Positions 1 through 9,394 are shown, counted from the stretch's first letter. The stretch is 64,000 nucleotides of DNA from SZUA-545 sp050297855 (GCA_050297855.1 JBNKTC010000010.1:515378-579377), one strand, 5' to 3'. Notes: a model not told the origin generated them from the sequence alone. Translations and numbers: made by a program.

Positions 1-1578
1 GACGATCTTGAAGTTATCCAGGTCGATAAAGATCAACGCCAGCGTCTGTTCATACCGCCGGGCCTTGTCGATGGCGTGTTCGAGACGGTTCAAAAAAAGT
101 ACCCGGTTGGGCAGACCGGTCAGGGAGTCTTCATAGGCCAGTTTCCGAATCTTCTCTTCGGACGCTTTTCGGTCGGTGATGTCGGTACAGACTCCCAGAT
201 AGTTCTGCACCCGTCCCAGAGCGTCTTTAATCGCGATAACCCGCAGCCACTGGGCGTACATCCTCCCATCCTTCGCCCGGTCCTGGATCTCCCCCTCCCA
301 GTGTCCCTGCGTGTTGATCGCCTCCCACATTGCGTCATAAGTCTCCTCGCTGGTCCAGCCCGAAGCCAGAATGTTGGGGGTGCTGCCGACGATTTCTTCT
401 TCGTCATATCCGGTGATCTCGCCGTAACGGCGGTTGATCTTCAAAATTCCGCTCTGCGCATCGGTGATGACCATGCCGTCATCGGCATTCTCGAAACAGG
501 TGGCTGCCAGTCTAAGGTCGTGGGCCGAAGCGAGCAGCCGGCGATATAGATGGAGCAGATACCAAGTCAACGCCAGAAGCAGTCCGGTGCCGATCACGAG
601 ATAGGGGAGCCCCTTGTAGACATTTTGCCACACCTCTTCAGCCACGCGTTCTGGACGGACGGAGAGGATCATGTACCAGGAACTTTCCGGCCCATGCATG
701 GCATGTCTGAGAATCTCCGAGAAACTCTGTTCCGCCATCAGATGAGGCCGCTGCAGCAGTCTCAGGGGTTCGATACTCTGGAAGCTCAACAGGGTCTCGC
801 CGGTCAGCAGACTGGAACCGCCGGCCAGCAACGCATTCCAAAGAGCGGGGCGCCAGCGGTAGAGCTGATTGCCGATGTCGCCGAACATAAACCGCCACGC
901 CTCTTCCCCCTCCGGAGCAATCAGCCACGCGCCCCGGCTGTTGGCCAGGAGCAGATCCACCCCCAAGCGCCGGCTGTTTTGCTGAAGATGATCAAGGACA
1001 CCCTGAAACCGGTAGTTGATAATCAGAATGCCCGTTTTGTTGCCGTATGTATCGAAGATCGGCGTAGCGATGCGGATGACGGGCTTGTACGGAATCTCTA
1101 CCGCACCGTTTTCGACATTGAGATCGAGGGGGGAGAGATAGAGTTCCCCGGGGCCGAACTGAAGCGCCTCGCGCACATAGTAGCGGTTGATCTTGTGCTG
1201 CAGATCCGCGGCGTCGGCGATGACCGCTTTGCCATCCTCCCGACCGATACGCAGCCGCTCTTTCCCCGTCGTGTCGATGATGCGGAGTTGATCGTAGTGG
1301 GGCTTGAGCGCAATGAAGGTACGCATCCCCTCGTACATATGCTGCTGATGTTCCGTATCTTCGAACGATTCGATCTCCGACAGAGACGCCTGGTACATGA
1401 CATCCGCCGCAGCGGTCTGCAGTTCACGCTGCAAGATGCGCTCGGCATCCCCCAGAAGCATCCGGCTCTCTTCCAGAAACTTCTCCCGCTGCCAGGTGTA
1501 TTCGTTGTGATAGATCCAGACAAACAGCAGACCGCTCAACAGCAGGACCAGGCCGCCGACGGTCAAATAGGACTTCAT
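1..1578 (-). CDS. Membrane-bound PAS-GGDEF diguanylate cyclase (3' end cut off)
   Basis: Translated from the minus strand. An N-terminal membrane helix (about residues 5-21) is followed by a large extracytoplasmic sensor region (about 22-320, dCache-like in layout), a second helix (about 322-345), a PAS domain (about 352-475, containing NRRYGEITGYDEEEIVG) and the beginning of a GGDEF domain (DSLTGLPNRVLFLNRLEHA, then FIDLDNFKIV). The frame stays open to base 1, so the GGDEF active site lies outside the window and cannot be checked. The ATG at 1576-1578 has a GGAG Shine-Dalgarno about 8 bases upstream. The probable role is synthesis of c-di-GMP in response to a periplasmic ligand. The gene is divergent from the next PAS-GGDEF gene. 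Confidence 0.9.
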   Translation of the reverse strand, partial: MKSYLTVGGLVLLLSGLLFVWIYHNEYTWQREKFLEESRMLLGDAERILQRELQTAAADVMYQASLSEIESFEDTEHQQHMYEGMRTFIALKPHYDQLRIIDTTGKERLRIGREDGKAVIADAADLQHKINRYYVREALQFGPGELYLSPLDLNVENGAVEIPYKPVIRIATPIFDTYGNKTGILIINYRFQGVLDHLQQNSRRLGVDLLLANSRGAWLIAPEGEEAWRFMFGDIGNQLYRWRPALWNALLAGGSSLLTGETLLSFQSIEPLRLLQRPHLMAEQSFSEILRHAMHGPESSWYMILSVRPERVAEEVWQNVYKGLPYLVIGTGLLLALTWYLLHLYRRLLASAHDLRLAATCFENADDGMVITDAQSGILKINRRYGEITGYDEEEIVGSTPNILASGWTSEETYDAMWEAINTQGHWEGEIQDRAKDGRMYAQWLRVIAIKDALGRVQNYLGVCTDITDRKASEEKIRKLAYEDSLTGLPNRVLFLNRLEHAIDKARRYEQTLALIFIDLDNFKIV

Positions 1579-1823
1579 ATGTCACACTCCGCGCAACCAT
1601 AATCATAGCTTATTGGCATCTATGTTACTCTATCTTTCCTAGTTCCCTCTTAAGAAAGTGCCCTCATATTTTGGACGAAGCCGTCAAAATCAAGACTCAA
1701 TTTTTACCGATATTCACCGATATAGCGCTAGAATATCGTGAACCTATCTCAAAAATCCCCGACAGCGTCAACGGGGACTTTCGAGATGGGTTCGTATCAC
1801 ATCATGTTGCAGGAATGGCGCTT

Positions 1824-3080
1824 ATGGAAATCGACGACCCGCTTCTGAAAACCCTTCCTCTGGAGTTTTTCGATTCACTTTACCACTCCGTCGTCATTAC
1901 AACGGGCACGCTGGACGGGGATCATCCCAAAATCCTTTATGTTAACCGCGCTTTCACCGAGATGACCGGCTATGCGCCGGAAGAGGTTTTAGGGAAAAAA
2001 CCGTGTCTGCTTCGAGACAAAAAGGTCCAATCCGCACTTTTGGAACAGCTGCGCGAAGAGATACAAGATCAGAAATGTTTCGAAGGGGAAATTTTCAACT
2101 ACCGAAAAAACGGTACCAAATATCGTCTGCGGTGGATGGTCGAACCCCTTCGCGACAGCGAGGGCAAGACCATCGGTTATATCTCTTTCCAGAAGGACAT
2201 TACCTCCGAATACGCCCTGATGCAACATCGAAAACTATTTCAAAAAGCGATCGACCAGAGCAGTGTGCATATCGCCCTCTTCGATGAACACTCTCGGTTC
2301 ATCTACGCCAACGGTGCGTACGTCGAACGAACCGGCTACACTCTGGAAGAGCTGATGGGAGCACGCCCTGCGCTGCTTCGCTCCGGAGTGCATGATGAAG
2401 CGTTCTACCAACACATCCATGAACAGCTCAAGGCCGGAGTCTCCCATACGGGTCTCTTTTCCAATCTCAATGCCCGGGGCGAGATCTATTATGAAAAGCA
2501 GACGATATCGCCCATACGGGAGGGGGGAGAGACCGTAGGCTATGTCGTATTCGGCAAAGGGGTCGACAACGAGATCAGGGAACACGATATGCTGCTCAAC
2601 GAGACCATGACCGATGCACTGACAGGCGTCTTGAACCGCAAAGCCCTCACCCTTGAGCTCGAGCAGGCCGCAGAAGCTTTCCATACATCCGATGAGCACT
2701 TTTGCATTCTTTTTGCGGATCTCAACGACTTTAAAATCGTCAACGATACCCACGGCCACGATATCGGAGACAGCGTACTTCGTTCCGTTGCCGCCGTCTT
2801 AAGTTCAAGCCTCCGAAAAAGCGATCGGGTCATTCGATACGGGGGGGACGAATTCATCTGTATCTTAAGAGGCGTCGGCGCGCCCCAGGCAGCAATCATT
2901 GCCGCGAAACTGCGCGAACGTATCACTGAACATCCCGAACATAGGAAATACGGTGTCGGGATCAGCATCGGAGTCAGCGAATACCACGGCGAATCGGTTG
3001 AGCTGCTCATCCGGCATGCCGATAGGGAAATGTACCGCAGCAAAGAGGCCGTCAAGTCCGATCCTTCCGATCCCGATTGA
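1824..3080 (+). CDS. Soluble PAS-PAS-GGDEF diguanylate cyclase
   Basis: About 418 residues with no membrane segment: two tandem PAS domains (about 15-125 and 135-245; NRAFTEMTGYAPEEVLGKKP and NGAYVERTGYTLEELMGARP), then a C-terminal GGDEF domain with an intact active site (RYGGDEF). An inhibitory I-site RxxD (RKSD) lies exactly five residues before GGDEF, so an active, product-inhibited cyclase is expected. The start is uncertain. The frame is open from a TTG at 1671, but the ATG at 1824 has AGGA nine bases upstream and begins just before the first PAS domain; the ATG at 1815 is a further alternative. Confidence 0.88.
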   Translation: MEIDDPLLKTLPLEFFDSLYHSVVITTGTLDGDHPKILYVNRAFTEMTGYAPEEVLGKKPCLLRDKKVQSALLEQLREEIQDQKCFEGEIFNYRKNGTKYRLRWMVEPLRDSEGKTIGYISFQKDITSEYALMQHRKLFQKAIDQSSVHIALFDEHSRFIYANGAYVERTGYTLEELMGARPALLRSGVHDEAFYQHIHEQLKAGVSHTGLFSNLNARGEIYYEKQTISPIREGGETVGYVVFGKGVDNEIREHDMLLNETMTDALTGVLNRKALTLELEQAAEAFHTSDEHFCILFADLNDFKIVNDTHGHDIGDSVLRSVAAVLSSSLRKSDRVIRYGGDEFICILRGVGAPQAAIIAAKLRERITEHPEHRKYGVGISIGVSEYHGESVELLIRHADREMYRSKEAVKSDPSDPD

Positions 3081-3220
3081 CAACCTTATAAAACACTTTA
3101 CATTCATTACTGATTTTTCACTTTAAATCCTGCTATAGTATACTGAGTTAGCAGATCACAATATTAAATAATTTTTACTTTTTCGTCTATTTTGTGATCC
3201 GGTCATGCAAAGGCAGCGTC

Positions 3221-4816
3221 GTGACACGAAAGTCCCTCTATCTTCTTCTCCTTCTCCTGAGCGTGGGGACCATCACCACCCTTCTGATCCTTGAAAACGA
3301 CAGCCGGTTTCGCACCGAAAAGGCGCAGCTCGAGCAAAGTCTGATCGACCGTGCGAGCATCCTCTTCGATATGATGGTTCATGTCCGCAGCTGGAATGCA
3401 GGCTTTCACGACGTTTTCGTCGATGACCCGGAACTTGAGCCCAACCCTTTTCTCGCCGACAATGTGCTCCAAGCCGAAGGGAACCGCACCCTGATCCGGG
3501 TCAACCCGGCCTGGATGACGCGGCAGATCGCCGAAGTGGCCAGCGACAGCGGTCCCTACCGCTTCAAAATCACCTCCTTGCACCCCCTCAACCCCCACAA
3601 CGCTCCCGATGCTTTCGAACGCGAGGCGCTGGCGTACCTGAACCAGCACCGGGAGACCCCCCACTACTACCGGCTCCCGACTGAAAACAGTACAGCGAAA
3701 ACCTTCGACTTCGTCGGGGCCTTGACGGTCAAAGAGTCGTGCCTGCAGTGCCACGCCGGACAGGGCTATATTACGGGAGATATTCGCGGAGGGATCCGGA
3801 TCTCCGTCCCCCTCGAACGGTATTATGATGCACTGAACGCACTCAGGGAACACCGGGACATGGGGACCTTCTGGCTGCTTCTGGGGGCACTGCTGCTAGT
3901 CGGCGCCTGGTCGGCGCTCATTCTCTCTGCCCAACGCGCCAGAGAACGGACCGAATCCCTCAACGCAGAGCTGAGCCGCCGCGTCGAGGAGCGCACCCGA
4001 AAACTGCACGATACCAACGCACAGCTCGCCGGACTGACTCGGGAACTTGAGCAGCGGGTCGCGGAGGAGTTGGAGAAGAACCGTACCAACGAGAAGCTCC
4101 TGCTGCTGCAGACCAAAAACGCCACGATGGGAGAGATGATCAACATCATAGCCCACCAATGGCGTCAACCTCTGAGCGAGATCGCCATGACCGCCAACAA
4201 CCTGATCGTCGACGCCGAGATCGGGGAGATCGACCGGCGCTCACTGCAGTTCCAGATCGAACGCATCCTGAGTCAGACCCAGCACCTCTCCGCCACCATC
4301 GACGACTTCTCCAACTTCTTCAAACCCGACCACGCCCCCGAATCCGTCGACATCGACGCCCTCTGCGACAAGGCGGTGGAGATGCTCCAGAAAATGCTCC
4401 AGCACGAACAGGCCGAGATCATGCGATCCTACGACTGCCATACTCCGGCGCTGATCTACCGTCGGGAGCTGCTACACGTACTGATCAACCTGATCAAAAA
4501 TGCCGTCGATGCCTACCAGACCGTCGATACGGCCATGCGGCCCATCACTGTGGAAACCCGATGCGACGACACGGAGGCGCAGATTGTCATCAGCGATTAC
4601 GCCGGAGGCATCGACCCGGAGATCATCGACCGGATCTTCGAACCCTATTTTACGACCAAGTCCGAACACAACGGCAGCGGTCTGGGCCTCTATATCGTCC
4701 GCATCATCGTCGAGCACCACCTCCACGGGACTATCGAGGTGCAAAATAGCCGCAACGGCGCACGTTTCACCCTTTCGTTTCCGCTCCATCCCCCGCTGAA
4801 GGATACCCATGCCTGA
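3221..4816 (+). CDS. Haem-binding (DUF3365-type) membrane sensor histidine kinase
   Basis: About 531 residues. An N-terminal membrane helix is followed by a periplasmic DUF3365/Tll0287-like domain containing a c-type haem attachment motif CLQCH at residues 174-178. Next come a second helix (about 215-235), a coiled coil, a HisKA-like H-box (IAHQWRQPL) and a HATPase_c domain (N box INLIKNAVDAY; G boxes GGIDPEIIDRIFEPYFTTK and GSGLGLYIV). It is likely a redox or gas sensor that phosphorylates the adjacent receiver protein, whose ATG overlaps this stop by 8 bases. The GTG at 3221 is preferred because AAAGG lies 7 bases upstream; a GTG at 3194 is in frame without a Shine-Dalgarno. A -10-like TATAGT lies near 3133. 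Confidence 0.88.
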   Translation: MTRKSLYLLLLLLSVGTITTLLILENDSRFRTEKAQLEQSLIDRASILFDMMVHVRSWNAGFHDVFVDDPELEPNPFLADNVLQAEGNRTLIRVNPAWMTRQIAEVASDSGPYRFKITSLHPLNPHNAPDAFEREALAYLNQHRETPHYYRLPTENSTAKTFDFVGALTVKESCLQCHAGQGYITGDIRGGIRISVPLERYYDALNALREHRDMGTFWLLLGALLLVGAWSALILSAQRARERTESLNAELSRRVEERTRKLHDTNAQLAGLTRELEQRVAEELEKNRTNEKLLLLQTKNATMGEMINIIAHQWRQPLSEIAMTANNLIVDAEIGEIDRRSLQFQIERILSQTQHLSATIDDFSNFFKPDHAPESVDIDALCDKAVEMLQKMLQHEQAEIMRSYDCHTPALIYRRELLHVLINLIKNAVDAYQTVDTAMRPITVETRCDDTEAQIVISDYAGGIDPEIIDRIFEPYFTTKSEHNGSGLGLYIVRIIVEHHLHGTIEVQNSRNGARFTLSFPLHPPLKDTHA

Positions 4817-6314
4817 TTTGAAGACCCTGCAGACTCAGGCCAAAGACTACACCATCCTGTTTGTCGAAGACAGCGACACCCAGCAGCAGCAGATGCGTGC
4901 CTTTCTGGGGAAGTTCTTCGGTACGGTCCATACCGAACGCGATGGAGCCAAAGGACTCGAGACATTTCGAAAAGAGCATCCCGACATCGTCGTAACCGAT
5001 ATCGAGATGCCCGACATGAACGGTCTGGAAATGGTCCGTAATATCAAGGCCATCGACCAGGAGGTCCCGGTCATCATCATGTCCGCCTTCGATGAAAAAG
5101 AGTATCTTCTCGATGCCATCCGCTACGGCGTCATCCATTACATCAAAAAGCCGGCCCACGCCACCGAACTCGCAGAGACCCTCAGCAAAACGCTTCAGGC
5201 GCTCAAAACCCGGAGAGACCGAAACATTTTCGTCAGCTACCTTCAGCATGTATTTGATTATCAGAACAACATGATCCTGTTGCTGGAAAAGACCCGGGCC
5301 CTGGTGGCCAACCCCATCTTCCTGGATTTTTTCGGGGCACGGGACGTTCAGGAGTTCAACGAAACAGTGGGAGATATCGGGTCGCGTTTCGATCCCCTCG
5401 GGGGCTTTCTGTCCAACGAACGGGAACACTGGCTCGAGCAGGTACTGCGCGATCCCGGCCGACACTATCATGTCAAGATGTCAGGCTCGGGAGACGGACC
5501 CGATGCCCACCATTTTCTCCTCTCCTATCGCCATATTCCCAAAAAAGAGCACTACGGCCTGCTGTTGCTCGACGACATCACCGACCTCGACCTGCTCGAC
5601 CTCTTCATCAACCGTCCGGAACGCGCCAATACCATTGCGGTCAGTACCGAAACGATCAACAGCGTCTTGCGCCTGATCAAGGAGCACCGTCTCGAAATCA
5701 AAATCCATAACTTCTACAAAGGACTCAGCATCACCAATCCGGCCACGATCGTCGAAGGGGATGCCGATCGCATTTATATCAAAACCTCTTCCCACCAGCT
5801 GCGGGCCAGCCGCTATGAAAAGAGCCTTGTTATCAGCTCCGACGCCCTGCCGCACTTTATTTACTGTGAAGAGATCGTCTCCGTGGATTATGATCAAGGG
5901 ATGATCGTGGCCCGAGGGATCCAGTTTATGAAGACCAGCCCCACCCAACGTCGCGACATCCGGGTCGTTCCGCCCCCGGACCACAACGTCGCCCTGCGCT
6001 ACAAAGAGCACCTTTACGACGACAGCAATCTTATCTGCGATCTCTCCATCAATGCCGTAAAAATCGAGATGATCGCCATTCCCGCCGGTATTAGAAATGA
6101 AGACCCGCTCTCCCTCTCTATGGGATTTACCCTGCCCAGCGGACAACGTCTCGAAATCGAGACTCCGGCTACCGTCATCCGAACCTCTGAACACAATGCA
6201 CACTACCACCTCGTAGCGGGATACGACCTGCTTCCTGACCAGCGGCGGGAGCTGGTCGATATGATCGCCAAACGGCAGATGGAGCTGATCAGAGAGTTCA
6301 AACGGCTACAGTAG
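4809..6314 (+). CDS. Response regulator: receiver domain with C-terminal PilZ-like domain
   Basis: 501 residues. The N-terminal receiver domain has the acidic pair (FVEDSD), the phosphoacceptor Asp in VVTDIEMPDMNG, the conserved Ser (MSAF) and Lys (IKKPAH). A middle region of unclear fold is followed by a C-terminal PilZ-like domain whose c-di-GMP signature is partly kept: RRDIR fits RxxxR, but the second motif reads DLSINA where the family has (D/N)xSxxG. Binding may therefore be weaker or absent. The overlap with the kinase gene (ATG at 4809, AAGGA upstream) indicates a cognate pair linking haem sensing to c-di-GMP output. Confidence 0.85.
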   Translation: MPDLKTLQTQAKDYTILFVEDSDTQQQQMRAFLGKFFGTVHTERDGAKGLETFRKEHPDIVVTDIEMPDMNGLEMVRNIKAIDQEVPVIIMSAFDEKEYLLDAIRYGVIHYIKKPAHATELAETLSKTLQALKTRRDRNIFVSYLQHVFDYQNNMILLLEKTRALVANPIFLDFFGARDVQEFNETVGDIGSRFDPLGGFLSNEREHWLEQVLRDPGRHYHVKMSGSGDGPDAHHFLLSYRHIPKKEHYGLLLLDDITDLDLLDLFINRPERANTIAVSTETINSVLRLIKEHRLEIKIHNFYKGLSITNPATIVEGDADRIYIKTSSHQLRASRYEKSLVISSDALPHFIYCEEIVSVDYDQGMIVARGIQFMKTSPTQRRDIRVVPPPDHNVALRYKEHLYDDSNLICDLSINAVKIEMIAIPAGIRNEDPLSLSMGFTLPSGQRLEIETPATVIRTSEHNAHYHLVAGYDLLPDQRRELVDMIAKRQMELIREFKRLQ

Positions 6315-6344
6315 TGCGACCGGCGGCTGTGAACCGAACCGGGA

Positions 6345-6443
6345 TTAAAACTGTTTGAGGGAGACGGCCGTGGCAATCAGACCAACGTAGACGACGGCCA
6401 TGAAGTTGATCTTGGATTTACAGTAGTGTTCAAGAGCTTTCAT
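6345..6443 (-). CDS. Small 32-residue membrane protein in nif-associated operon
   Basis: A short open frame with a very good Shine-Dalgarno (AAAGGA, 6 bases before ATG at 6441-6443). The product begins MKALEHYCKSKINF and continues with a single hydrophobic helix (MAVVYVGLIATAVSL) ending in KQF. It is the third gene in the minus-strand operon that starts at the sigma-54-type promoter at 7239-7254, 31 bases after the ArsC-like gene. I do not recognise the family. The basic N-terminus and single helix suggest an inner-membrane miniprotein with the N-terminus inside. Confidence 0.6.
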   Translation of the reverse strand: MKALEHYCKSKINFMAVVYVGLIATAVSLKQF

Positions 6444-6474
6444 TGCGGGTTCCTTTGATAGAGTTTCTGACGCA

Positions 6475-6879
6475 TTAAATGCATGTTTCGTTCTCACCCG
6501 AGCAGGCTTCCGATGCCGGACTCCGCAGTGGGCATCCCAGCTGTTTCTCGACCGACGCGGTGTCGAAACCGCACATCTTCTTTCCGGCGAAGACCATCAG
6601 CGGCCGCCGGATCAGCATTGGTTCCATCATCAGCAGACGCAGGGCTGCCTCTTCGCTCATACCGGAGGGATCGATCGCCCCGCTTTTGATCTTGGGGGCG
6701 TTGGGGTTGAACCAGCGGCTGACCGGCAGCGCTTTGAAGAAGGTGTAAAGTTCCTCGACGTTCATGCCGTGTTCCAGGAGATTGCGCTCTACCACCAAGC
6801 ATCCCGCTTCGCGCAGCTGCTGTTTCTGACGGGCGTTGGTAGCACACCCCGGTTTTTCGTAAAAGAGGACAATCTTCAA
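6475..6879 (-). CDS. Nitrogenase-associated ArsC/Spx-family protein
   Basis: 134 residues, thioredoxin-fold ArsC/Spx family. The N-terminus LKIVLFYEKPGCATNARQK carries the GCATNARQK signature typical of the 'nitrogenase-associated protein' subgroup found near nif genes. The middle shows the ArsC-like LPVSRWFNPNAPKIKSG and the MMEPMLIRRPLMV stretch that resembles the substrate loop. The start is a TTG at 6879, chosen because AAAGGAG stands five bases upstream; the frame extends further but without a Shine-Dalgarno and through the end of the neighbouring gene. The exact biochemical role is unknown. Confidence 0.85.
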   Translation of the reverse strand: MKIVLFYEKPGCATNARQKQQLREAGCLVVERNLLEHGMNVEELYTFFKALPVSRWFNPNAPKIKSGAIDPSGMSEEAALRLLMMEPMLIRRPLMVFAGKKMCGFDTASVEKQLGCPLRSPASEACSGENETCI

Positions 6880-6904
6880 TGGGTCTCCTTTCGATGAATC
6901 AGGC

Positions 6905-7174
6905 TCATCCCGCCTTCGCATTTCCCGTCTCCACCAGGTCGATGGCACGGTCGGTCAAACAGTAGGTCTGAACCCCGTCGTCATGGAGACTCATGCACTC
7001 GCTGATCATTCCCGCTTCCAGCAGCAGACTGAAGGTTGCTTCCACGGTCTCCAGCGGCAGACCGAGGTACTCCGCGGTGTCCTTGGCGTCGTAGACGTTG
7101 TAGTTCTCTTCATCGGCGAGGTTGTAAGTCGCTTTCATAATACTCTTGATGATTTGCGGCGTCACTTCATGCAT
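6905..7174 (-). CDS. Small winged-helix-like protein, first gene of nif-associated operon
   Basis: 89 residues beginning MHEVTPQIIKSIMKATYNLA. The segment DAKDTAEYLGLPLETVEATFSLLLEAGMI resembles a small winged helix, and CMSLHDDGVQTYCLTD resembles a wing, but I cannot name a family. AAGGAG lies nine bases before the ATG. It heads the operon with the ArsC-like protein and the 32-residue membrane protein, downstream of the best sigma-54 match in the window. It could be a small transcriptional regulator or a protein-binding domain. Confidence 0.7.
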   Translation of the reverse strand: MHEVTPQIIKSIMKATYNLADEENYNVYDAKDTAEYLGLPLETVEATFSLLLEAGMISECMSLHDDGVQTYCLTDRAIDLVETGNAKAG

Positions 7175-7238
7175 CTTTGTTCACTCCTTCGCGCAACCGC
7201 CTCCATGGAGATGCAGGCTTTTCTTATAAATCAGAAGA

Positions 7239-7254
7239 TGCAAGTTCTGTGCCC
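7239..7254 (-). promoter_or_regulatory. Sigma-54 (RpoN) promoter of the ArsC-like operon
   Basis: On the minus strand the site reads GGGCACAGAACTTGCA. The GG-N10-GC spacing is exact, and GGCAC and TTGCA match the -24/-12 consensus. It lies about 65 bases upstream of the start at 7174. Confidence 0.75.
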
Positions 7255-7296
7255 GTTCCTTAAAAAGCCCCGTATCGGACCCCTCACGCGCCATTA

Positions 7297-7313
7297 TGTT
7301 ACGATTATACACA
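7297..7313. promoter_or_regulatory. Candidate NifA upstream activator site 1
   Basis: TGTTACGATTATACACA, a TGT-N11-ACA motif 43 bases upstream of the sigma-54 promoter at 7239-7254. The same TGTTAC-N5-TACACA pattern recurs at 7450-7466. Confidence 0.5.
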
Positions 7314-7449
7314 TTATGCGGACTCCGTTTTTGACCCTCCCGATCCAAAAAATCTGTTCGTCACAAAAGGCTGAGGCAATAGCAGAGGGGAAAGTTGCCG
7401 ATTCATTGCCCGATGAACTTACATTAATTTATAGCGCTCACCCACAACC

Positions 7450-7466
7450 TGTTACCTGCGTACACA
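7450..7466. promoter_or_regulatory. Candidate NifA upstream activator site 2
   Basis: TGTTACCTGCGTACACA, sharing six bases at each end with site 1. It lies in the 543-bp space between the divergent ArsC-like and fixC operons and could serve both. The classical NifA site is TGT-N10-ACA; here the spacer is 11. Confidence 0.5.
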
Positions 7467-7717
7467 ATGTGATAAATTTGATGCCTTATCGATTTTTCTG
7501 TGTTTACCTGTTCGTTTTATCAAAACAAGCCCATAACTTCGGCTTATCCATCTTCTGATTTAGATAATTAATGCTGATATTGGTCATTGACACCCTCACG
7601 CCATTTGGTCAGAATAAAAATCGATATCTAGTTGAAAACCATAAGAACCATCTTTGGAAAATGCTCCCTTTCTTCGGAATGGGGAACGAAGCCCGAAGAT
7701 GAAAGCGAGGGTGTGCC

Positions 7718-9379
7718 ATGCAACACGTTGACAGCGTCTCAACAGACGTTCTGATTGTCGGAGGCGGACCGTCGGGACTGGCGGCCGCTATCCGTCTGGC
7801 TGACGGTATGAAAGCGCGGGGAGAGACCCGTCGGATCATGCTGATCGAAAAAGGGGCCTCCATCGGCAGCCATATTCTTTCCGGCGCCGTGATCAAACCG
7901 GCCGTATTCCGGGAACTCCTCTCCGAAAACGAGTTTGCGGAACTCCCCTTCGACTCGGAAGTGCGTGCGGACAGTACCGTCTATCTGGGCGAACAGAGCG
8001 CCTTTACCCTTCCCTTCCACCCGCCGCGCATGAACAACCACGGCAACGTCCTCGCCTCGCTGGGACAGGTCTGCCGCTACCTGGCAGACCTCGCCCGGGA
8101 GAGAGGGGTCGAGATCTATACCGGCTTTGCCATGGATGCGTTGATCTTCGAAGAGGGGAAAGTCGTCGGCGCCCGGACCACCGCGACGGGCCTCGACCAT
8201 CACGGCCGAAAGATGAAGAACTACCAGCCTGCCACCGAAGTACGGGCACAGGTCACCATCCTCGCCGAAGGAACCCGCGGAACCCTGGCCAAAGAGCTGA
8301 TCCGGACCTTTAAGCTCGACGCGGGACGCAATCCCCAGATCAGCTCCCTGGGGGTCAAAGAGCTATGGAAAGTGCCAGAAGGCACCATCGAACCGGGCCG
8401 CGTCTACCACACCATGGGCTATCCGCTGCAAAACGGCGCGGAGTTCGGCGGCGGCTTCATCTACGGACTGAGCGACAGTCGTATCGCCCTCGGACTGGTG
8501 GTGGGGCTTGACTACGAAGACCCCACCTTCGATCCCCAGGCGGCGATGCAGGTCTGGAAGACCCACCCTTTCGTCTCGAATCTTCTCGAAGGGGGCAAAC
8601 TGCTGGAGTTCGGTGCCAAGACCCTTCCCGAGGGCGGATACTTCTCCATTCCGAAGTTCTACGCCGACAACGTCATGATCGTCGGCGACAGCGCGGGCTT
8701 CCTGAGCACCGCAAGCCTCAAAGGGGTCCATCTCGCCGTCAAATCGGGCATGCTCGCCGCCGACACGGCGACGGAAGCCCTCGTCGGCGGGGACGCTTCC
8801 GAAACGGTTCTCTGCGGTTATGAACGCCGTTTCAAAAAGAGCATCATCCACCAGGAGATGTTCCCCATCCGCAATTTCCGCCAATCTTTCAGCGGCGGCA
8901 TCGTCAAAGGGGCGATGAAACTGGGGGTTCAGATGATCACCGGCGGCTCCTGTCTCCGGGGCAACCTCCCTACGGAACCCGATCACACCACCCTTGTCCC
9001 CCTGACCCAGTACCGAAAACGCCCCTTCGCGGAGCGCTTTGCCGGAAAACTGGAGTTCGACAAGGTCCTCACCTTCGACAAGGCGACCAACGTCTACTAC
9101 TCCAAAACCGCCCACGACGAAGAGCAGCCCGTCCACCTCGTCATCAACGACCCCGAGGGCTACAAAAATGTCAACATCGCGCAGTACGGCGCCCCGAGCC
9201 GACACTTCTGTCCGGCGGAAGTGTACGAACTGCATGTGGACAAGGAGGGGAATGAAGCGCTGCGGATCCACGCCGAAAACTGCGTGCACTGCAAGACCTG
9301 CGACATCAAATCCCCCAACCAAGCGATTACCTGGGTACCGCCTTACGGCGGCGACGGCCCGGGCTACGAATACATGTAA
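7718..9379 (+). CDS. fixC: FixC-FixX fusion / ETF:quinone oxidoreductase
   Basis: 553 residues. An N-terminal FAD-binding Rossmann motif (VLIVGGGPSGLAAAIRLA) is followed by the family's GSHILSGAVI segment and a second FAD-contact region (VMIVGDSAGFLSTASLKGVHLA). The C-terminal ferredoxin domain has the four cysteines of a [4Fe-4S] cluster (FCPAEVYE ... CVHCKTCDIKSP). The full-length architecture matches ETF-ubiquinone oxidoreductase, in which FixC and FixX are one chain. It should pass electrons between the adjacent EtfAB/FixAB flavoprotein and the quinone pool, or to low-potential acceptors for nitrogenase. GAGGG precedes the ATG. It is co-directional with fixAB (15-base gap) and mdh. Confidence 0.92.
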   Translation: MQHVDSVSTDVLIVGGGPSGLAAAIRLADGMKARGETRRIMLIEKGASIGSHILSGAVIKPAVFRELLSENEFAELPFDSEVRADSTVYLGEQSAFTLPFHPPRMNNHGNVLASLGQVCRYLADLARERGVEIYTGFAMDALIFEEGKVVGARTTATGLDHHGRKMKNYQPATEVRAQVTILAEGTRGTLAKELIRTFKLDAGRNPQISSLGVKELWKVPEGTIEPGRVYHTMGYPLQNGAEFGGGFIYGLSDSRIALGLVVGLDYEDPTFDPQAAMQVWKTHPFVSNLLEGGKLLEFGAKTLPEGGYFSIPKFYADNVMIVGDSAGFLSTASLKGVHLAVKSGMLAADTATEALVGGDASETVLCGYERRFKKSIIHQEMFPIRNFRQSFSGGIVKGAMKLGVQMITGGSCLRGNLPTEPDHTTLVPLTQYRKRPFAERFAGKLEFDKVLTFDKATNVYYSKTAHDEEQPVHLVINDPEGYKNVNIAQYGAPSRHFCPAEVYELHVDKEGNEALRIHAENCVHCKTCDIKSPNQAITWVPPYGGDGPGYEYM

Positions 9380-9394
9380 CGAAGAGGGATAGCG

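Larger units (their letters stand above)
7175..7717. other. Divergent intergenic regulatory region (543 bp)
   Basis: No convincing gene. It holds the minus-strand sigma-54 promoter (7239-7254) and the two TGT-N11-ACA sites. A weak plus-strand sigma-54-like match lies at about 7643-7658 (AAGAACCATCTTTGGA, with TTGG in place of TTGC), roughly 60 bases before fixC. Confidence 0.6.

Noticed and set aside
7643..7658. Sigma-54 promoter for fixC
   Set aside because: AAGAACCATCTTTGGA lacks the -12 GC; too weak to list as a feature.
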